Shown here in pieces: positions 9,290 to 18,290 of a stretch of DNA of 64,000 nt. The DNA is from Desulforamulus hydrothermalis Lam5 = DSM 18033 (lineage in GTDB: Bacteria > Bacillota > Desulfotomaculia > Desulfotomaculales > Desulfotomaculaceae). The position numbers and the translations under genes are program-made. The notes below the pieces were generated by a model. It saw only the letters and a program-made list of their open reading frames with translations. It was not told the DNA's origin and searched no databases. The stretch's first letter is position 1; each line of letters starts with the position of its first letter. The stretch covers positions 1 through 64,000 of the forward strand of contig NZ_CAOS01000003.1 of NCBI RefSeq assembly GCF_000315365.1. Reading direction: 5' to 3'.

Positions 9290-10216
9290 ATGAAAAGAAA
9301 CAAAATAACCATTGTGGGTGCCGGCCATGTGGGAGCCACCTGTGCCCACTGGGCGGCGGCCAAAGAGCTGGGAGACATTGTGCTGATTGATGTGGCTGAA
9401 GGTATTCCCCAAGGAAAAGCCCTGGATCTTATGCAGGCTGCCCCGGTGGAGGGTTATGACAGCATCATTGTTGGTACTAACAATTATGAGGATACTGCCG
9501 GGTCAGACATTGTGGTAATAACTGCCGGGATGGCACGCAAGCCCGGTATGAGCCGGGACGATCTTCTAAACATGAATGCCGGTATTGTCCGCAGTGTCAC
9601 CGAGCAAATTGTCAGATATTCTCCCGACGCTTACATACTGGTGGTTACCAACCCGGTAGATGTCAGTACATACATCGCTTATAAAACAAGCGGCTTGGCG
9701 CCAAACCGTGTTTTTGGTCTGTCCGGCGTACTGGATGCCGCCCGGTTCCGCACCTTTATCGCCCGGGAACTGAATGTGTCCTTTGAAGATGTCACCTCCT
9801 TTGTACTGGGCGGTCATGGCGACGATATGGTGCCAATGGTACGGTACACTTATGTGGGAGGTATTCCGGTAGAAAAGCTGATTTCTAAAGATCGTTTAGA
9901 TGCTATGGTGGAACGGGCCAGAAAGGGTGGCGCAGAAATTGTAAATTACCTGAAATCCGGCAGTGCCTATTACGCGCCCAGTGCGTCGGTTATGCAGATG
10001 GCGGAATGTATCTTGAAAGACAAAAAACGTATTTTACCTGTGTCTGCTTATCTGCAGGGCGAGTACGGCGAAACGGATATTTTTGCAGGCGTGCCTGCTG
10101 TTATCGGCGGCAATGGAGTGGAAAGGGTTATTGAGCTTGATTTGAATGAAGAAGAAATGAGTGCATTGAAAAAATCTATTCAGTCGGTGCGAAATAATAT
10201 TGCCAAACTGAGTTAA
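9290..10216 (+). CDS. mdh: Malate dehydrogenase (LDH-like, NAD-dependent)
   Basis: 308 residues. The NAD-binding start is [15 protein letters not shown] with the acidic residue in [33 protein letters not shown] holds the substrate-binding Arg of malate dehydrogenases, NPVD is present, and the catalytic His is in [11 protein letters not shown]. It oxidises malate to oxaloacetate, completing succinate to oxaloacetate with SdhCAB and fumarase; PckA then uses oxaloacetate. ATG 9290 follows AGGGGAGG. A terminator follows, which closes the block. Confidence 0.97.
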   Translation: MKRNKITIVGAGHVGATCAHWAAAKELGDIVLIDVAEGIPQGKALDLMQAAPVEGYDSIIVGTNNYEDTAGSDIVVITAGMARKPGMSRDDLLNMNAGIVRSVTEQIVRYSPDAYILVVTNPVDVSTYIAYKTSGLAPNRVFGLSGVLDAARFRTFIARELNVSFEDVTSFVLGGHGDDMVPMVRYTYVGGIPVEKLISKDRLDAMVERARKGGAEIVNYLKSGSAYYAPSASVMQMAECILKDKKRILPVSAYLQGEYGETDIFAGVPAVIGGNGVERVIELDLNEEEMSALKKSIQSVRNNIAKLS

Positions 10217-10222
10217 CCAAGG

Positions 10223-10267
10223 GGCCGGCGTACACGCAAAATGTGTGCCGGCCTGTTTTCCTTTTTT
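10223..10267 (+). terminator. Rho-independent terminator after mdh
   Basis: Stem GGCCGGC / GCCGGCC with an extended inner pairing (TACAC / GTGTG), followed by TGTTTTCCTTTTTT. It ends the fumarase-sdh-mdh block. Confidence 0.85.
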
Positions 10268-10287
10268 AATGAACAATTATCGAAGGT

Positions 10288-10341
10288 GTTTAACCTAATC
10301 TTAACTGATTGTTCAGTAAACTTTAACAAATCCCCTATATA
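10288..10341 (+). promoter_or_regulatory. Promoter region of the orphan response regulator, with TTAAC repeats
   Basis: TATAAT (about 10336-10341) lies some 37 bases before the TTG start. Upstream, TTAACC and TTAACT are spaced 11 bases apart (near 10289-10305) with a further TTTAACA near 10321. TT(A/T)ACA repeats at 11-base spacing resemble Firmicute PhoP boxes, which would suggest autoregulation; the match is weak. Confidence 0.35.
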
Positions 10342-10377
10342 ATTTAATTAAAAAAATAAGCAGAGTAGGGGATTGCT

Positions 10378-11085
10378 TTGGCAAAAATTGTTGTTGTGGA
10401 TGATGAAACCAATATTTTGGAGCTAATAAGGTTTAATTTAGAAAAAGACGGGCACCAGGTGCTGACCAGCACCGGCGGTGAAGAAGGGCTGCATTTAATT
10501 CGTTCCGAATTGCCGGACTTAGTTATATTAGATGTTATGCTGCCAGAGCCGGACGGTTTAGAAATATGCAGGCGGCTGCGCCATGATCCAGCCACTGCTT
10601 TGGTGCCCATCCTGATGGTTTCGGCCCGGGGAGAAACCCTGGACAGGGTGGTGGGTTTAGAAATGGGGGCAGACGACTATATTGCCAAACCCTTCAGCCC
10701 GAGAGAGTTGATGGCCAGGGTTAAGGCGGCCCTGCGGCGCGCCAAACAGAATCAGCAGACCTCGTCTGCCGGCCGGGAGTTAAGATGCGGTCCCATCATG
10801 CTGGATACTGAAAAGTTTCAAGTGGTAGTGGCAGGACAACCTGTTAGCTTTACTCCCAAAGAATTTAAGTTATTAAAGATATTAATGTCTCATCCCGGCA
10901 AGGTTTTTACCAGGGAACAGCTGTTGGACCGGGTGTGGGGTTTTGACTTTAATGTTGATACCCGCACAGTGGATGTACACATACGGTATGTCCGGCAAAA
11001 GATTGAGCCAAATCCTGCTAACCCCATTTACATTAAAACTGTGCGTGGCATTGGCTACAAGTTTTCAGGTGATAATACCGAGTGA
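10378..11085 (+). CDS. OmpR/PhoB-family response regulator (orphan)
   Basis: 235 residues. Receiver domain with acidic pair VVDDE, phosphoacceptor Asp in LVILDVMLP, and Lys in DYIAKPF; C-terminal winged helix (FTPKEFKLLKILMSHPGKVFTREQLL; RTVDVHIRYVRQKIEPNP; TVRGIGYKF). Closest in layout to PhoB/PhoP/ResD. The start is TTG 10378 after GGGG. No histidine kinase is adjacent: the next gene is a transporter behind a terminator, so its partner lies elsewhere. The exact regulon cannot be assigned. Confidence 0.93.
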   Translation: MAKIVVVDDETNILELIRFNLEKDGHQVLTSTGGEEGLHLIRSELPDLVILDVMLPEPDGLEICRRLRHDPATALVPILMVSARGETLDRVVGLEMGADDYIAKPFSPRELMARVKAALRRAKQNQQTSSAGRELRCGPIMLDTEKFQVVVAGQPVSFTPKEFKLLKILMSHPGKVFTREQLLDRVWGFDFNVDTRTVDVHIRYVRQKIEPNPANPIYIKTVRGIGYKFSGDNTE

Positions 11086-11086
11086 T

Positions 11087-11126
11087 CTAACAGGCTTACG
11101 GTTGTCCCGTAAGCCTGTTAATTTTT
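11087..11126 (+). terminator. Terminator after the response regulator
   Basis: Nearly perfect hairpin TAACAGGCTTACGG / CCGTAAGCCTGTTA followed by six T. It separates the regulator from the YeiH gene. Confidence 0.92.
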
Positions 11127-11197
11127 TCTCAAAATATGTCGATTAGGTTAAATTTATTGCTATAATATAAGAAGTTGAATTTGCTTACCCGGGAGAG

Positions 11198-12331
11198 ATG
11201 CCAGTGCAGCGGAATATAGCTTCTCATATATTTAATTTAATACCAGGTGTACTGTTAATGTTTGCCATAGCGGTTTTTACCATGGGCGGTGAAGACCTTG
11301 GCATTCCCTGGCCGGGTTTAGAAACATATTTACGTACCAACCCTGTTACGCAAAAGTTTCTGATTGAAATATTGCGATTAAATTACATTCTTTTGTCTAT
11401 TATAATTGGTATGTTAATCGGTAATTTATTTAGATTACCGTCCTGGCTAATGGCAGGAGTTGCCACCTCCCGCTTGTTTATTAAATTAGGCGTCATCCTG
11501 CTGGGGTCATTATACAGTTTTGTGGAAGTGGCGCAATTAGGTGCCACGGCTATTTTTCTGGTATTAACTTTTGTGGTTATTACGTTGGTTTTTACTCTCT
11601 GGTTGGGAAAAAAAACCGGCATGGAGCCTTCCTCAGCTGCTGTGCTGGCAGCCGGTACGGCGGTATGCGGTGTATCAGCCATTGTTGCTACAGCACCGGC
11701 CGTACGAGCTAAAACCACAGATGTGGTTTTTTCTATAGCCACCGTGCTGTCCTTTGGAGTGGTTTGTATTTTTCTGTTTCCCATGATCGGCCATATATTA
11801 AACCTGAGTCCTCACCAGTTCGGGGTATGGTCTGGGACAGGTATTCTAAGCTCCGGGCAAGTATTAGCGGTTTGTCTCATTTATGATCCCGGCACAGCCA
11901 ACCATGCTTCTGTCAGCTTAAAAACCGGTGAGATTTATAATTTAACCAGGGTGTTGTTTCTGCCCTTTGTGGTGCTGGCACTGGCCGCCCTTAGCAGCCG
12001 TTCCGCCAGGCTGCCGGATGATCACATCAATATTCACACCGGTTTATGGAGCAAGTTTCCTGTCTTTGTCTTAGGATTTTTAATTATGGTTTTTCTTACT
12101 TCACTGGGCTTGCTGGGACAGAACTCACCCCCGTCGCCGGAGTTGATAACTATCCGTAAGCTGTATAACTGGTTTTTTGCCATTGGTTTGACCGGCCTGG
12201 GTATGCAAATTTCTTTTTCTGAACTGCGAAAAGCGGGGGGCAAACCTTTGGTGGTAGGGTCAGCGGCTGCTTTTTTAAAAGCCCTTTTGGCCCTGCTGGT
12301 AGTGTTGCTGTTTATGCCGGAAAATCCTTAA
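11198..12331 (+). CDS. YeiH-family putative sulfate/sulfite exporter (copy 1)
   Basis: 377 residues with about 10 membrane spans. The family (PF03601, YeiH/'putative sulfate exporter') signatures are LNYILLSIIIGMLIGNL near the N-terminus, RLFIKLGVILLGSLYSF, and AAGTAVCGVSAIVATAPAVRAK in the middle, plus the C-terminal FAIGLTGLGMQISFSELRKAGGKPL. Members are thought to export sulfite or related anions; the substrate here is inferred only from the family. ATG 11198 or GTG 11204 are both possible starts. The next gene, 16 bases on, codes a 47-residue single-span protein. A second member is at 17182-18255; the two flank a signalling operon. Confidence 0.88.
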   Translation: MPVQRNIASHIFNLIPGVLLMFAIAVFTMGGEDLGIPWPGLETYLRTNPVTQKFLIEILRLNYILLSIIIGMLIGNLFRLPSWLMAGVATSRLFIKLGVILLGSLYSFVEVAQLGATAIFLVLTFVVITLVFTLWLGKKTGMEPSSAAVLAAGTAVCGVSAIVATAPAVRAKTTDVVFSIATVLSFGVVCIFLFPMIGHILNLSPHQFGVWSGTGILSSGQVLAVCLIYDPGTANHASVSLKTGEIYNLTRVLFLPFVVLALAALSSRSARLPDDHINIHTGLWSKFPVFVLGFLIMVFLTSLGLLGQNSPPSPELITIRKLYNWFFAIGLTGLGMQISFSELRKAGGKPLVVGSAAAFLKALLALLVVLLFMPENP

Positions 12332-12347
12332 GTCAGAGGGTGAAATT

Positions 12348-12491
12348 ATGACAAAGAATAAAAAAGAAATACAGCCTGAAAAATATGAAGCAAAAATATA
12401 TACTCTTTTTGCCACGGAAAGAATGGAAGATTATGCGGCTCTTTCGCTGGCGCTGCTTATTGTAATTATTGTATTAATGGTTCACCAATAA
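12348..12491 (+). CDS. Small single-span membrane protein following YeiH copy 1
   Basis: 47 residues: a charged N-terminal half (MTKNKKEIQPEKYEAK), then RMEDYAALSLALLIVIIVLM, a membrane span near the C-terminus. ATG 12348 is preceded by AGAGGGTGAA, a good ribosome site, 16 bases after the transporter stop. The 41-residue protein behind the second YeiH gene has the same layout and shares D-Y-x3-S-L-x-L, which supports a real gene and an accessory role for the transporter. I know no named family for it. It ends in a bidirectional terminator. Confidence 0.72.
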   Translation: MTKNKKEIQPEKYEAKIYTLFATERMEDYAALSLALLIVIIVLMVHQ

Positions 12492-12530
12492 AAAACCTCC
12501 TTGCCATTCATAAGGCAAGGAGGTTTTTTT
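12491..12530. terminator. Bidirectional terminator between convergent operons
   Basis: CCTCCTTGCC / GGCAAGGAGG hairpin with an A run on the left and seven T on the right. It serves both the YeiH copy 1 transcript and the PAS-sensor transcript. Confidence 0.92.
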
Positions 12531-13992
12531 AGGAACCAAAGGGCTGGCTGTTGTTTAGCAGCATAATCAGCGTTCCCGCGTAGATGCCGTCATCATCATA
12601 GACCGGGGTTACTTCACAGTTAAGGGAGTCTGAAAGGCTCAGTCTGTGGGTTGTGCGAGAATCAATTTGGTTATAAATGAAGGCAGCCAAATTACGATCA
12701 ACTACCTCAATACTGGTACCGGGAACTAAATTATTAAGATAACATTTAGCAATTAAATTAGCTAAGGCAATCTCGTGGTTTTTATTAACAAAAACTATTC
12801 CCTGGGGCAGGGCATCAATTAATTTATCTAATATTTGATAATAAAAAGCGCTGTCCTGGTTGCTTGTTCTGATAACTGTTAATGAGCCTAAAATTTTATT
12901 GTTCTTAATAATGGGCGAATGAATGGCCTTAAGCAATTTATCCCTGAATTTTAAGGTTAAGGTGGTGGATCCTTCATTTTCCTTGGGCAATTCGTCTGTA
13001 TTACCGAACAGTTCTTTTAATTTAATATTTCTTAATGTGTTTTTTCGATCCGCAAATATGTGATGCGCTGCTTCGTTGGCAAATAAGATGCGTCCGGAGT
13101 TATTGGCAATAATCACACCTTCATTAATTTGGTTAAAAATAGCAAAATCAATATTTTCAAAATAAGTTTTAGCTGTATTAACTCCCCAGAATTCAACCAG
13201 TAATTCATAAAGGCAAACATAAAGGGCAAATACCAACAGCAAAACCGTTATGGCCCGGTATAATTCAAAGTTATTTGCCTCAAAAAAGAAGTATAGTTTC
13301 CAAAATCCGTCTCCTGCTTCCGACATGACAATTCGATACTTTTTATTGTCATAGTAAAAAGTATCTTGTTGAAGATCAAAAGAAGCAGCTTTAACCTTTT
13401 CAAAGGGCCAGAGCACAGGCCGATTGGCAGCGTCAAAAACAGCTACCCGATAGTTTTGATTAATAAATCCTTGAATTAATTCATTTTGCAACCGGTCAAG
13501 GCGGAAACTTACTGCTAAAGTGGCATTTTTGTTTTTTAAAGGATACAAGGTAGTAATTGCTTCGTTTTTGGACGATGAATCCAGGTGTATACCGGCATAG
13601 TATATATCGGAAATCTTTTGCGGCTCAAACTGCTTGGCCAGGGAGATAACAAATTGATCCGGCGTTAAATTAGAAGCAGAGCTTAATATTTTGCCATCTT
13701 TTAACATATAGATATTAACCAGGTCGGGTACAAAATAAATGTTATCATAAAAAAACCGTTGCATGTCCGGTTGATGATCCAGCATACCGGCAATGCTTAT
13801 GGTTACTGTCTTTAAATGTTCATGGAAATTGTTAGTTTTATTGACAGCCATTTGCACAATACCTGATTCATAGCGGTTGATAACGTTGTTAGTGTGGCGA
13901 AATTCCATAATTCCAAATAAAATAAAAATGCTTAAAAAAAAGATCGTTACAAAAGTAGGAAAGATACTTTTAAATAAGGGGGATTGTCTCAT
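12529..13992 (-). CDS. Membrane PAS sensor protein without a kinase domain
   Basis: 487 residues. One membrane span at about 11-30, an extracytoplasmic region of about 215 residues (Cache-like size, not identified), a second span at about 250-270 (AITVLLLVFALYVCLYELL), then two PAS-like modules (INEGVIIANNSGRILFANEAAHHIF and DALPQGIVFVNKNHEIALANLI). It ends soon after the second PAS: no His box, HATPase, GGDEF or methyl-accepting domain is present. Start ATG 13992 follows GGAGG. It is the last gene of an operon with the NarL-type regulator and histidine kinase, so it probably feeds signals to that kinase; this is inference. Confidence 0.8.
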   Translation of the reverse strand: MRQSPLFKSIFPTFVTIFFLSIFILFGIMEFRHTNNVINRYESGIVQMAVNKTNNFHEHLKTVTISIAGMLDHQPDMQRFFYDNIYFVPDLVNIYMLKDGKILSSASNLTPDQFVISLAKQFEPQKISDIYYAGIHLDSSSKNEAITTLYPLKNKNATLAVSFRLDRLQNELIQGFINQNYRVAVFDAANRPVLWPFEKVKAASFDLQQDTFYYDNKKYRIVMSEAGDGFWKLYFFFEANNFELYRAITVLLLVFALYVCLYELLVEFWGVNTAKTYFENIDFAIFNQINEGVIIANNSGRILFANEAAHHIFADRKNTLRNIKLKELFGNTDELPKENEGSTTLTLKFRDKLLKAIHSPIIKNNKILGSLTVIRTSNQDSAFYYQILDKLIDALPQGIVFVNKNHEIALANLIAKCYLNNLVPGTSIEVVDRNLAAFIYNQIDSRTTHRLSLSDSLNCEVTPVYDDDGIYAGTLIMLLNNSQPFGS

Positions 13993-14016
13993 AAAATCCT
14001 CCGGTTAAACGACTGT

Positions 14017-14631
14017 TTATTTAATGATGCCTCTTTTTACGGCTACAGTGAGTGCTTCTTCCACAGAGTGAACATTTAATTTAGTAAATATATCTTTTAA
14101 ACGTCTTCTAAAAGTAGAAAGGCTGATATAAAGTTCCGCGGCAATTTCCTTTTGATTTTTACCTCGAGCAAGCAATTGTAAAATTTGTATTTCATTTTCT
14201 GTTAAACCTGTGTCTGCCAGATTCAACAAACTGTCGGTATTTAAGCCGGGATAAAGATAAGAGCCTCCCTTGTGGGTCATAAAAACTGCAGACTTAATCT
14301 CATCAAAAAAGGCGTACTTGGGAACAAAACCCTTAACCCCACATTCCATGGCTTTTTTAATAAATATGGGATCGTCATAGGTGGTAAGGGCGACATGCTT
14401 AATTTGTGGATAAATTTGTTTAATGCGGCCGGCCAGCTCTAAACCGTCGCCGTCAGGTAAGCCAATATCAAGCAAAATTACATCAATATCACTTGTCAAT
14501 TTGGCCAGGGCTTCTTGACAAGAGCCGGCTTCCGCCACCACTTGCAAGTTCTCTTCCAACTCCAATAGTTTTTTCAGGCCCTCTCGAAAAACATTATGAT
14601 CTTCAATTAACATAAGTTTAATTTTCTTCAT
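14017..14631 (-). CDS. NarL/LuxR-family response regulator
   Basis: 204 residues. Receiver: LMLIEDHNVFREGL (acidic pocket), phosphoacceptor Asp in VILLDIGLPDGDGLEL, TTYDDP and FVPKYAFFDE with the conserved Lys. C-terminal LuxR helix-turn-helix: LTENEIQILQLLARGKNQ KEIA and LYISLSTFRRRLKDIF. Its start overlaps the end of the kinase gene by 14 bases, so the pair is translationally coupled. The operon lies between two YeiH exporter loci, its likely targets by position. Confidence 0.93.
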   Translation of the reverse strand: MKKIKLMLIEDHNVFREGLKKLLELEENLQVVAEAGSCQEALAKLTSDIDVILLDIGLPDGDGLELAGRIKQIYPQIKHVALTTYDDPIFIKKAMECGVKGFVPKYAFFDEIKSAVFMTHKGGSYLYPGLNTDSLLNLADTGLTENEIQILQLLARGKNQKEIAAELYISLSTFRRRLKDIFTKLNVHSVEEALTVAVKRGIIK

Positions 14632-16246
14632 CCGCTTGTCCTCCTGATTGTATCGGGACAGTTAAAGTAACGCAAAATCCGCCTTCGCCATAACCAAACG
14701 TAATATCGCCGCCAATCAGTGCAGCTCGCTCCTTCATTCCCCAGAGACCCTTGCCTGCCAAAAAATCGCCTTCAGAGCCGCCGTTGTCCATTATTTCTAT
14801 TTTTAGGGTTTCTTGTTGTTTGGTAAAGTTAATATCCGCTTCGGTGGCTTTGGCATGTTTAACAATATTACTTAGGGCTTCTTGAATGATTCGATAAATA
14901 ATAATCTCATCCTTTTTTTTCACGCGTAATGCCCGATCTTGATAAAAAATATATACTTTTATTTTATTGAGCTTTTCATAAGTTTGAATGTACGATTCAA
15001 GGGCGGAAATTAGACCTACTTTATCTATTAAATAGGGGTGAATGTCATTCATAATCCCACGCATTTCGATAGCTGCATTTTGGCAATGATTACGCAGATC
15101 ACTTAAATTTTGCATCAATTCATTATCATTTAGTTGTCCCGCTTTATGCAACCGTAAATTATAATCCAAGGAATGGATTATAGTAGACATATATCTGGCA
15201 ATCCAATCGTGAATTTCAATAGAAATTCTTTTTCTTTCTTTTTCCAGGGTATCCAGTAACAATGGCTTGTCCTTTTGTTCATCGGTCAACCTGGCAATCA
15301 ACAATATTCCCATTAATTTATTAAACAATATAATCGGCAGATAATCTACAGTTAGATCAATGCTACGCCCGTCATTGTTAAAGCTAATTTTTTTTCTAAG
15401 TATTGGTTTTTGTGTTAACAATACGTGCAGAAGTGGTTGAGTAATATTTTGCAATGACGGGAAAAGGGCAGAAAATTGTTCAATATGTTTATTGTTTACC
15501 ATTTCCGGCAATAAACCAAATAGGTCACGCGCAGATTTATTGATGTATTTTACTTTACCGGAGTTGTCAGCAAATATTAATGCGCTGTCTGTGTGCTCAG
15601 CCAATTCATTTGCATAAAAACATTTATTAATATATGGTTTTAAAAAAAGGTAAAATACATATGGTAAAACAAACATTGAGATAAGCCATACTATCAATAA
15701 CAGTATGGTTTTTTTGTTGACATTATCTAATACAACCTGAAATGAATGCTCTAAATTTTTATTATATATTTTTCTAACATCATATAATTGTGCATTAATT
15801 TGCTCGCAAAATTTATGGTTCCGTAAATAATATTCATAAATCTTCTCTTGTGTGTATTGATTGTTTTGAATCGCAGGTATTACATCGACAGAAACAAAAT
15901 TTATGTAGCTTTTGTATAGGTCTATAAATTCAAAGACATTTTTATTGTTAGATAAATTTCCGTTGGTTAAAAATTCTGCTTGTTTTTTAGATAACAAAGC
16001 ACTGTATTTATAATAATCATTCAGATACTCAGGTTTTTTTAATAAAATATAATTTTGCATATTATCTGCCATTGTATTAAAGGCATCATGAATTTCATTA
16101 ATATTAGTTATTTGCTGCTGGTAATCTTTTATTTTATCAATTTGTTGAAAAGAAGTTAATATTGCTTGAAAGAGTAAAACAGAACATGCGCCAACGGTTA
16201 AAAGCAATATTAGTATTATTTTAATAATTTTATTATTAAAAAACAT
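14618..16246 (-). CDS. Membrane sensor histidine kinase (HisKA_3 type)
   Basis: 542 residues. Membrane span at about 8-28, an extracytoplasmic helical region of about 150 residues, second span at about 182-203, a PAS module (SALIFADNSGKVKYINKSARDLF), then the HisKA_3 box ERKRISIEIHDWIARYM with the phospho-His, and an HATPase domain (IIYRIIQEALSNIVKHAKA, IMDNGG, GKGLWGMKERA). This is the partner type of NarL-like regulators. ATG 16246 has only a weak ribosome site (GGTGG). The gene is A+T richer than its neighbours. Its promoter region contains a perfect 24-bp inverted repeat. Confidence 0.92.
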   Translation of the reverse strand: MFFNNKIIKIILILLLTVGACSVLLFQAILTSFQQIDKIKDYQQQITNINEIHDAFNTMADNMQNYILLKKPEYLNDYYKYSALLSKKQAEFLTNGNLSNNKNVFEFIDLYKSYINFVSVDVIPAIQNNQYTQEKIYEYYLRNHKFCEQINAQLYDVRKIYNKNLEHSFQVVLDNVNKKTILLLIVWLISMFVLPYVFYLFLKPYINKCFYANELAEHTDSALIFADNSGKVKYINKSARDLFGLLPEMVNNKHIEQFSALFPSLQNITQPLLHVLLTQKPILRKKISFNNDGRSIDLTVDYLPIILFNKLMGILLIARLTDEQKDKPLLLDTLEKERKRISIEIHDWIARYMSTIIHSLDYNLRLHKAGQLNDNELMQNLSDLRNHCQNAAIEMRGIMNDIHPYLIDKVGLISALESYIQTYEKLNKIKVYIFYQDRALRVKKKDEIIIYRIIQEALSNIVKHAKATEADINFTKQQETLKIEIMDNGGSEGDFLAGKGLWGMKERAALIGGDITFGYGEGGFCVTLTVPIQSGGQADEEN

Positions 16247-16605
16247 ATAGCCACCGCTCTACAATAAACTTAATTTAACCATAAACAGTTAATATATTAT
16301 TTTGACCATTTACACTAAAATCCTTTCCAATATAATTATTTTTTAACAAAGCAAGCCTGGCCAATAATAGCATGTCGTACACAAGACAGTTGACAAGCAA
16401 TTTGCAAGACAAAATAACAATCATGCAAATGACACAAAAGTGTCATTTGCATGATTGTTATTTGCCATATACGGCTTGTTTCATTGACCTGAAACACTAA
16501 AAACATTAAGATTTCATTAAGTTAACCAACTGGTTGCCATTTGTTAATGATAAAAGTAACAAATGTAACATAAGGTTAAAGGGATGACTTTTAGGAGGGA
16601 ATTTT
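16247..16605. other. Divergent intergenic region, A+T rich
   Basis: Contains no gene. Besides the inverted repeat at 16412-16463 it holds an A+T-rich stretch on the kinase side and, on the other side, GTTAACCAACTGGTTG (about 16520-16535), a second imperfect inverted repeat. I see no clean -35/-10 pair. Confidence 0.4.
16412..16463. promoter_or_regulatory. Perfect 24-bp inverted repeat with 4-base loop in a divergent promoter region
   Basis: Arms 16412-16435 and 16440-16463 are exactly complementary around AAAA; the arm core is ATCATGCAAATGACAC. No T run follows on either strand and both neighbouring genes point away, so it is not an ordinary terminator. It could be an operator for a dimer of dimers, a cruciform or a 5'-UTR hairpin for either transcript. 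Confidence 0.6.
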
Positions 16606-17073
16606 GTGAATAAGATTCACATTAACATCTCCCGTAAAAAAAAAGAAAAACTGGTAAAGTGGTATGGATGGATATTTATTTTGTTAATCTGCATGACGCC
16701 ATTGGTAATAATTGTACTTCCTAAATTAATGTTAAATGTAAACAGAATTAATACATTGCTAAGAGAATCCATTATCCCTGAAAAAGAAAGTGTGAACGGT
16801 AACGTAAATAAAGTAACTTGGAACAAAACTTATGACGGTGATTTGGGTTGTATAGAAGGAGAAATTGAAATAATCAACCATGAAAATAAAATTATAAAAT
16901 GCATTTTTAAAAAGTATGTAGGGCCAAAGTATAATGAAACTTTTGAATTGAATGTAAATGATAATATTTACCTAACCGGTTTGTTCAAAGAAAATGTCTT
17001 CTTGATTAGAAATATGCAAAACAACGGCAATAATCAAGTGTATACTACGGAACCAATGGTTTCGGTGTACTAA
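16606..17073 (+). CDS. Membrane-anchored hypothetical protein
   Basis: 155 residues, not recognised. A basic N-terminus (SRKKKEKLVKWYG) precedes one membrane span (WIFILLICMTPLVIIVLPKL), so the following about 115 residues probably lie outside. The outer part is rich in Asn, Lys and beta-forming residues and could be a small beta-barrel, which is a guess. GTG start at 16606 follows GGAGGG. It precedes the second YeiH gene by 109 bases and may share its transcript. A+T-rich composition matches the neighbouring kinase gene. Confidence 0.6.
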   Translation: MNKIHINISRKKKEKLVKWYGWIFILLICMTPLVIIVLPKLMLNVNRINTLLRESIIPEKESVNGNVNKVTWNKTYDGDLGCIEGEIEIINHENKIIKCIFKKYVGPKYNETFELNVNDNIYLTGLFKENVFLIRNMQNNGNNQVYTTEPMVSVY

Positions 17074-17181
17074 ATATAAAAACTTGAAGAAGGGGGGAGC
17101 TGCCACCGTAGGTGCGGTTAAATTTCCATTTTAAACAGGTAGCTTATTATTAACTTACTAATAGTTTGGAGGTGTATTTAC

Positions 17182-18255
17182 TTGGCACAAACACAAATCA
17201 GCCAAGCACAAAGTGAAAGCTTAAGTTCACAAATTGCTAAAGCAATACCGGGTCTTATTCTGGTTGTTCTGGTAGCCATTGCTGCCAGCTGGGCAGAAGG
17301 ATTTATTAAAACAAACTTTAAAAAGATTTATGAAATTGCCCACCTGAACTACGTTTTGTTGGCAATTATTTTTGGTATGTTGATTCGCAACACTGTAGGT
17401 GTTCCTTCGGTGTTAGAGCCGGGTCTTAAATATTCCACTATTTTAACCAAAACAGGTATTGTGGTCATGGGTACCAAATATACTTTGGCTTCGCTGGTTA
17501 AAGTAGGTACCACCAGTATGATTTTTATTGCTGTTACCTTGTTTGGTACTGTTGCTTTGATGTTCTGGCTGCGCAAACGTTATGAAATGACCGATTCCCT
17601 GGCGGGATGCTTGGCGGCCGGTTTCTCCATCTGCGGCGTTTCGGCTACTGTGGCTACCGGCCCGGCTGTTAAAGCCAAAGGGCAGGAAATGTGCTACAGC
17701 ATTGCAACCATTCTGATTTTTGGTCTCTTAGCACTGTTTACTTTCCCGGCTTTAGGTCACCTGTTCGGTTTGAATGAACATCAGTTTGGTGCCTGGGTCG
17801 GTGTCGGTATTGTTAACTCAGCGCAAGTTCTGGCAGCCGGTATGGCCTATGGTCAGGACGCCGGACTTATAGCCGGTATTTATAATATGGGTCGTGTAGT
17901 GCTGTTGCCCTTTGTTGTCTTGTATGTGGTAATGCTGGTACTGAAAAACGACAGCAAAGCTGCCGGTGAAATTAATAAAACTCAGTTTGTTGTGGACAAG
18001 TTCCCGGTCTTTATTATTGCTTTCTTAATTGCTGTGCTGGCCAATACAGCCGGTTTATTCAGCAAAGAGGAAGTGAAAATGGCCAACACTTTTATGACCT
18101 GGGCATTCACTTTAGGTTTTGCCAGCATTGGCTTAACCACCAAATTCTCCGATATGAAAGCTGCCGGTAAAGACGGTATCGTGCTGGGCTTCATTGTAGG
18201 ATTTATTAAGGCAGCCTTTGCCCTGGTGGTTGTAAAATTTGTGCTTCCTTTATAA
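17182..18255 (+). CDS. YeiH-family putative sulfate/sulfite exporter (copy 2)
   Basis: 357 residues, about 10 membrane spans. Same family signatures as copy 1: LNYVLLAIIFGMLIRNTVG, LTKTGIVVMGTKYTL, AAGFSICGVSATVATGPAVKAKG, and the C-terminal FASIGLTTKFSDMKAAGKDG. The two copies are clearly diverged paralogs, not a recent duplication. The start TTG 17182 follows GGAGGTG. Directly downstream (36 bases) is a 41-residue single-span protein and then a universal stress protein. Substrate is only inferred from the family. Confidence 0.88.
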   Translation: MAQTQISQAQSESLSSQIAKAIPGLILVVLVAIAASWAEGFIKTNFKKIYEIAHLNYVLLAIIFGMLIRNTVGVPSVLEPGLKYSTILTKTGIVVMGTKYTLASLVKVGTTSMIFIAVTLFGTVALMFWLRKRYEMTDSLAGCLAAGFSICGVSATVATGPAVKAKGQEMCYSIATILIFGLLALFTFPALGHLFGLNEHQFGAWVGVGIVNSAQVLAAGMAYGQDAGLIAGIYNMGRVVLLPFVVLYVVMLVLKNDSKAAGEINKTQFVVDKFPVFIIAFLIAVLANTAGLFSKEEVKMANTFMTWAFTLGFASIGLTTKFSDMKAAGKDGIVLGFIVGFIKAAFALVVVKFVLPL

Positions 18256-18290
18256 TAGTAAGTTAATTAATAAACAGGAGGTGCCTGTTG

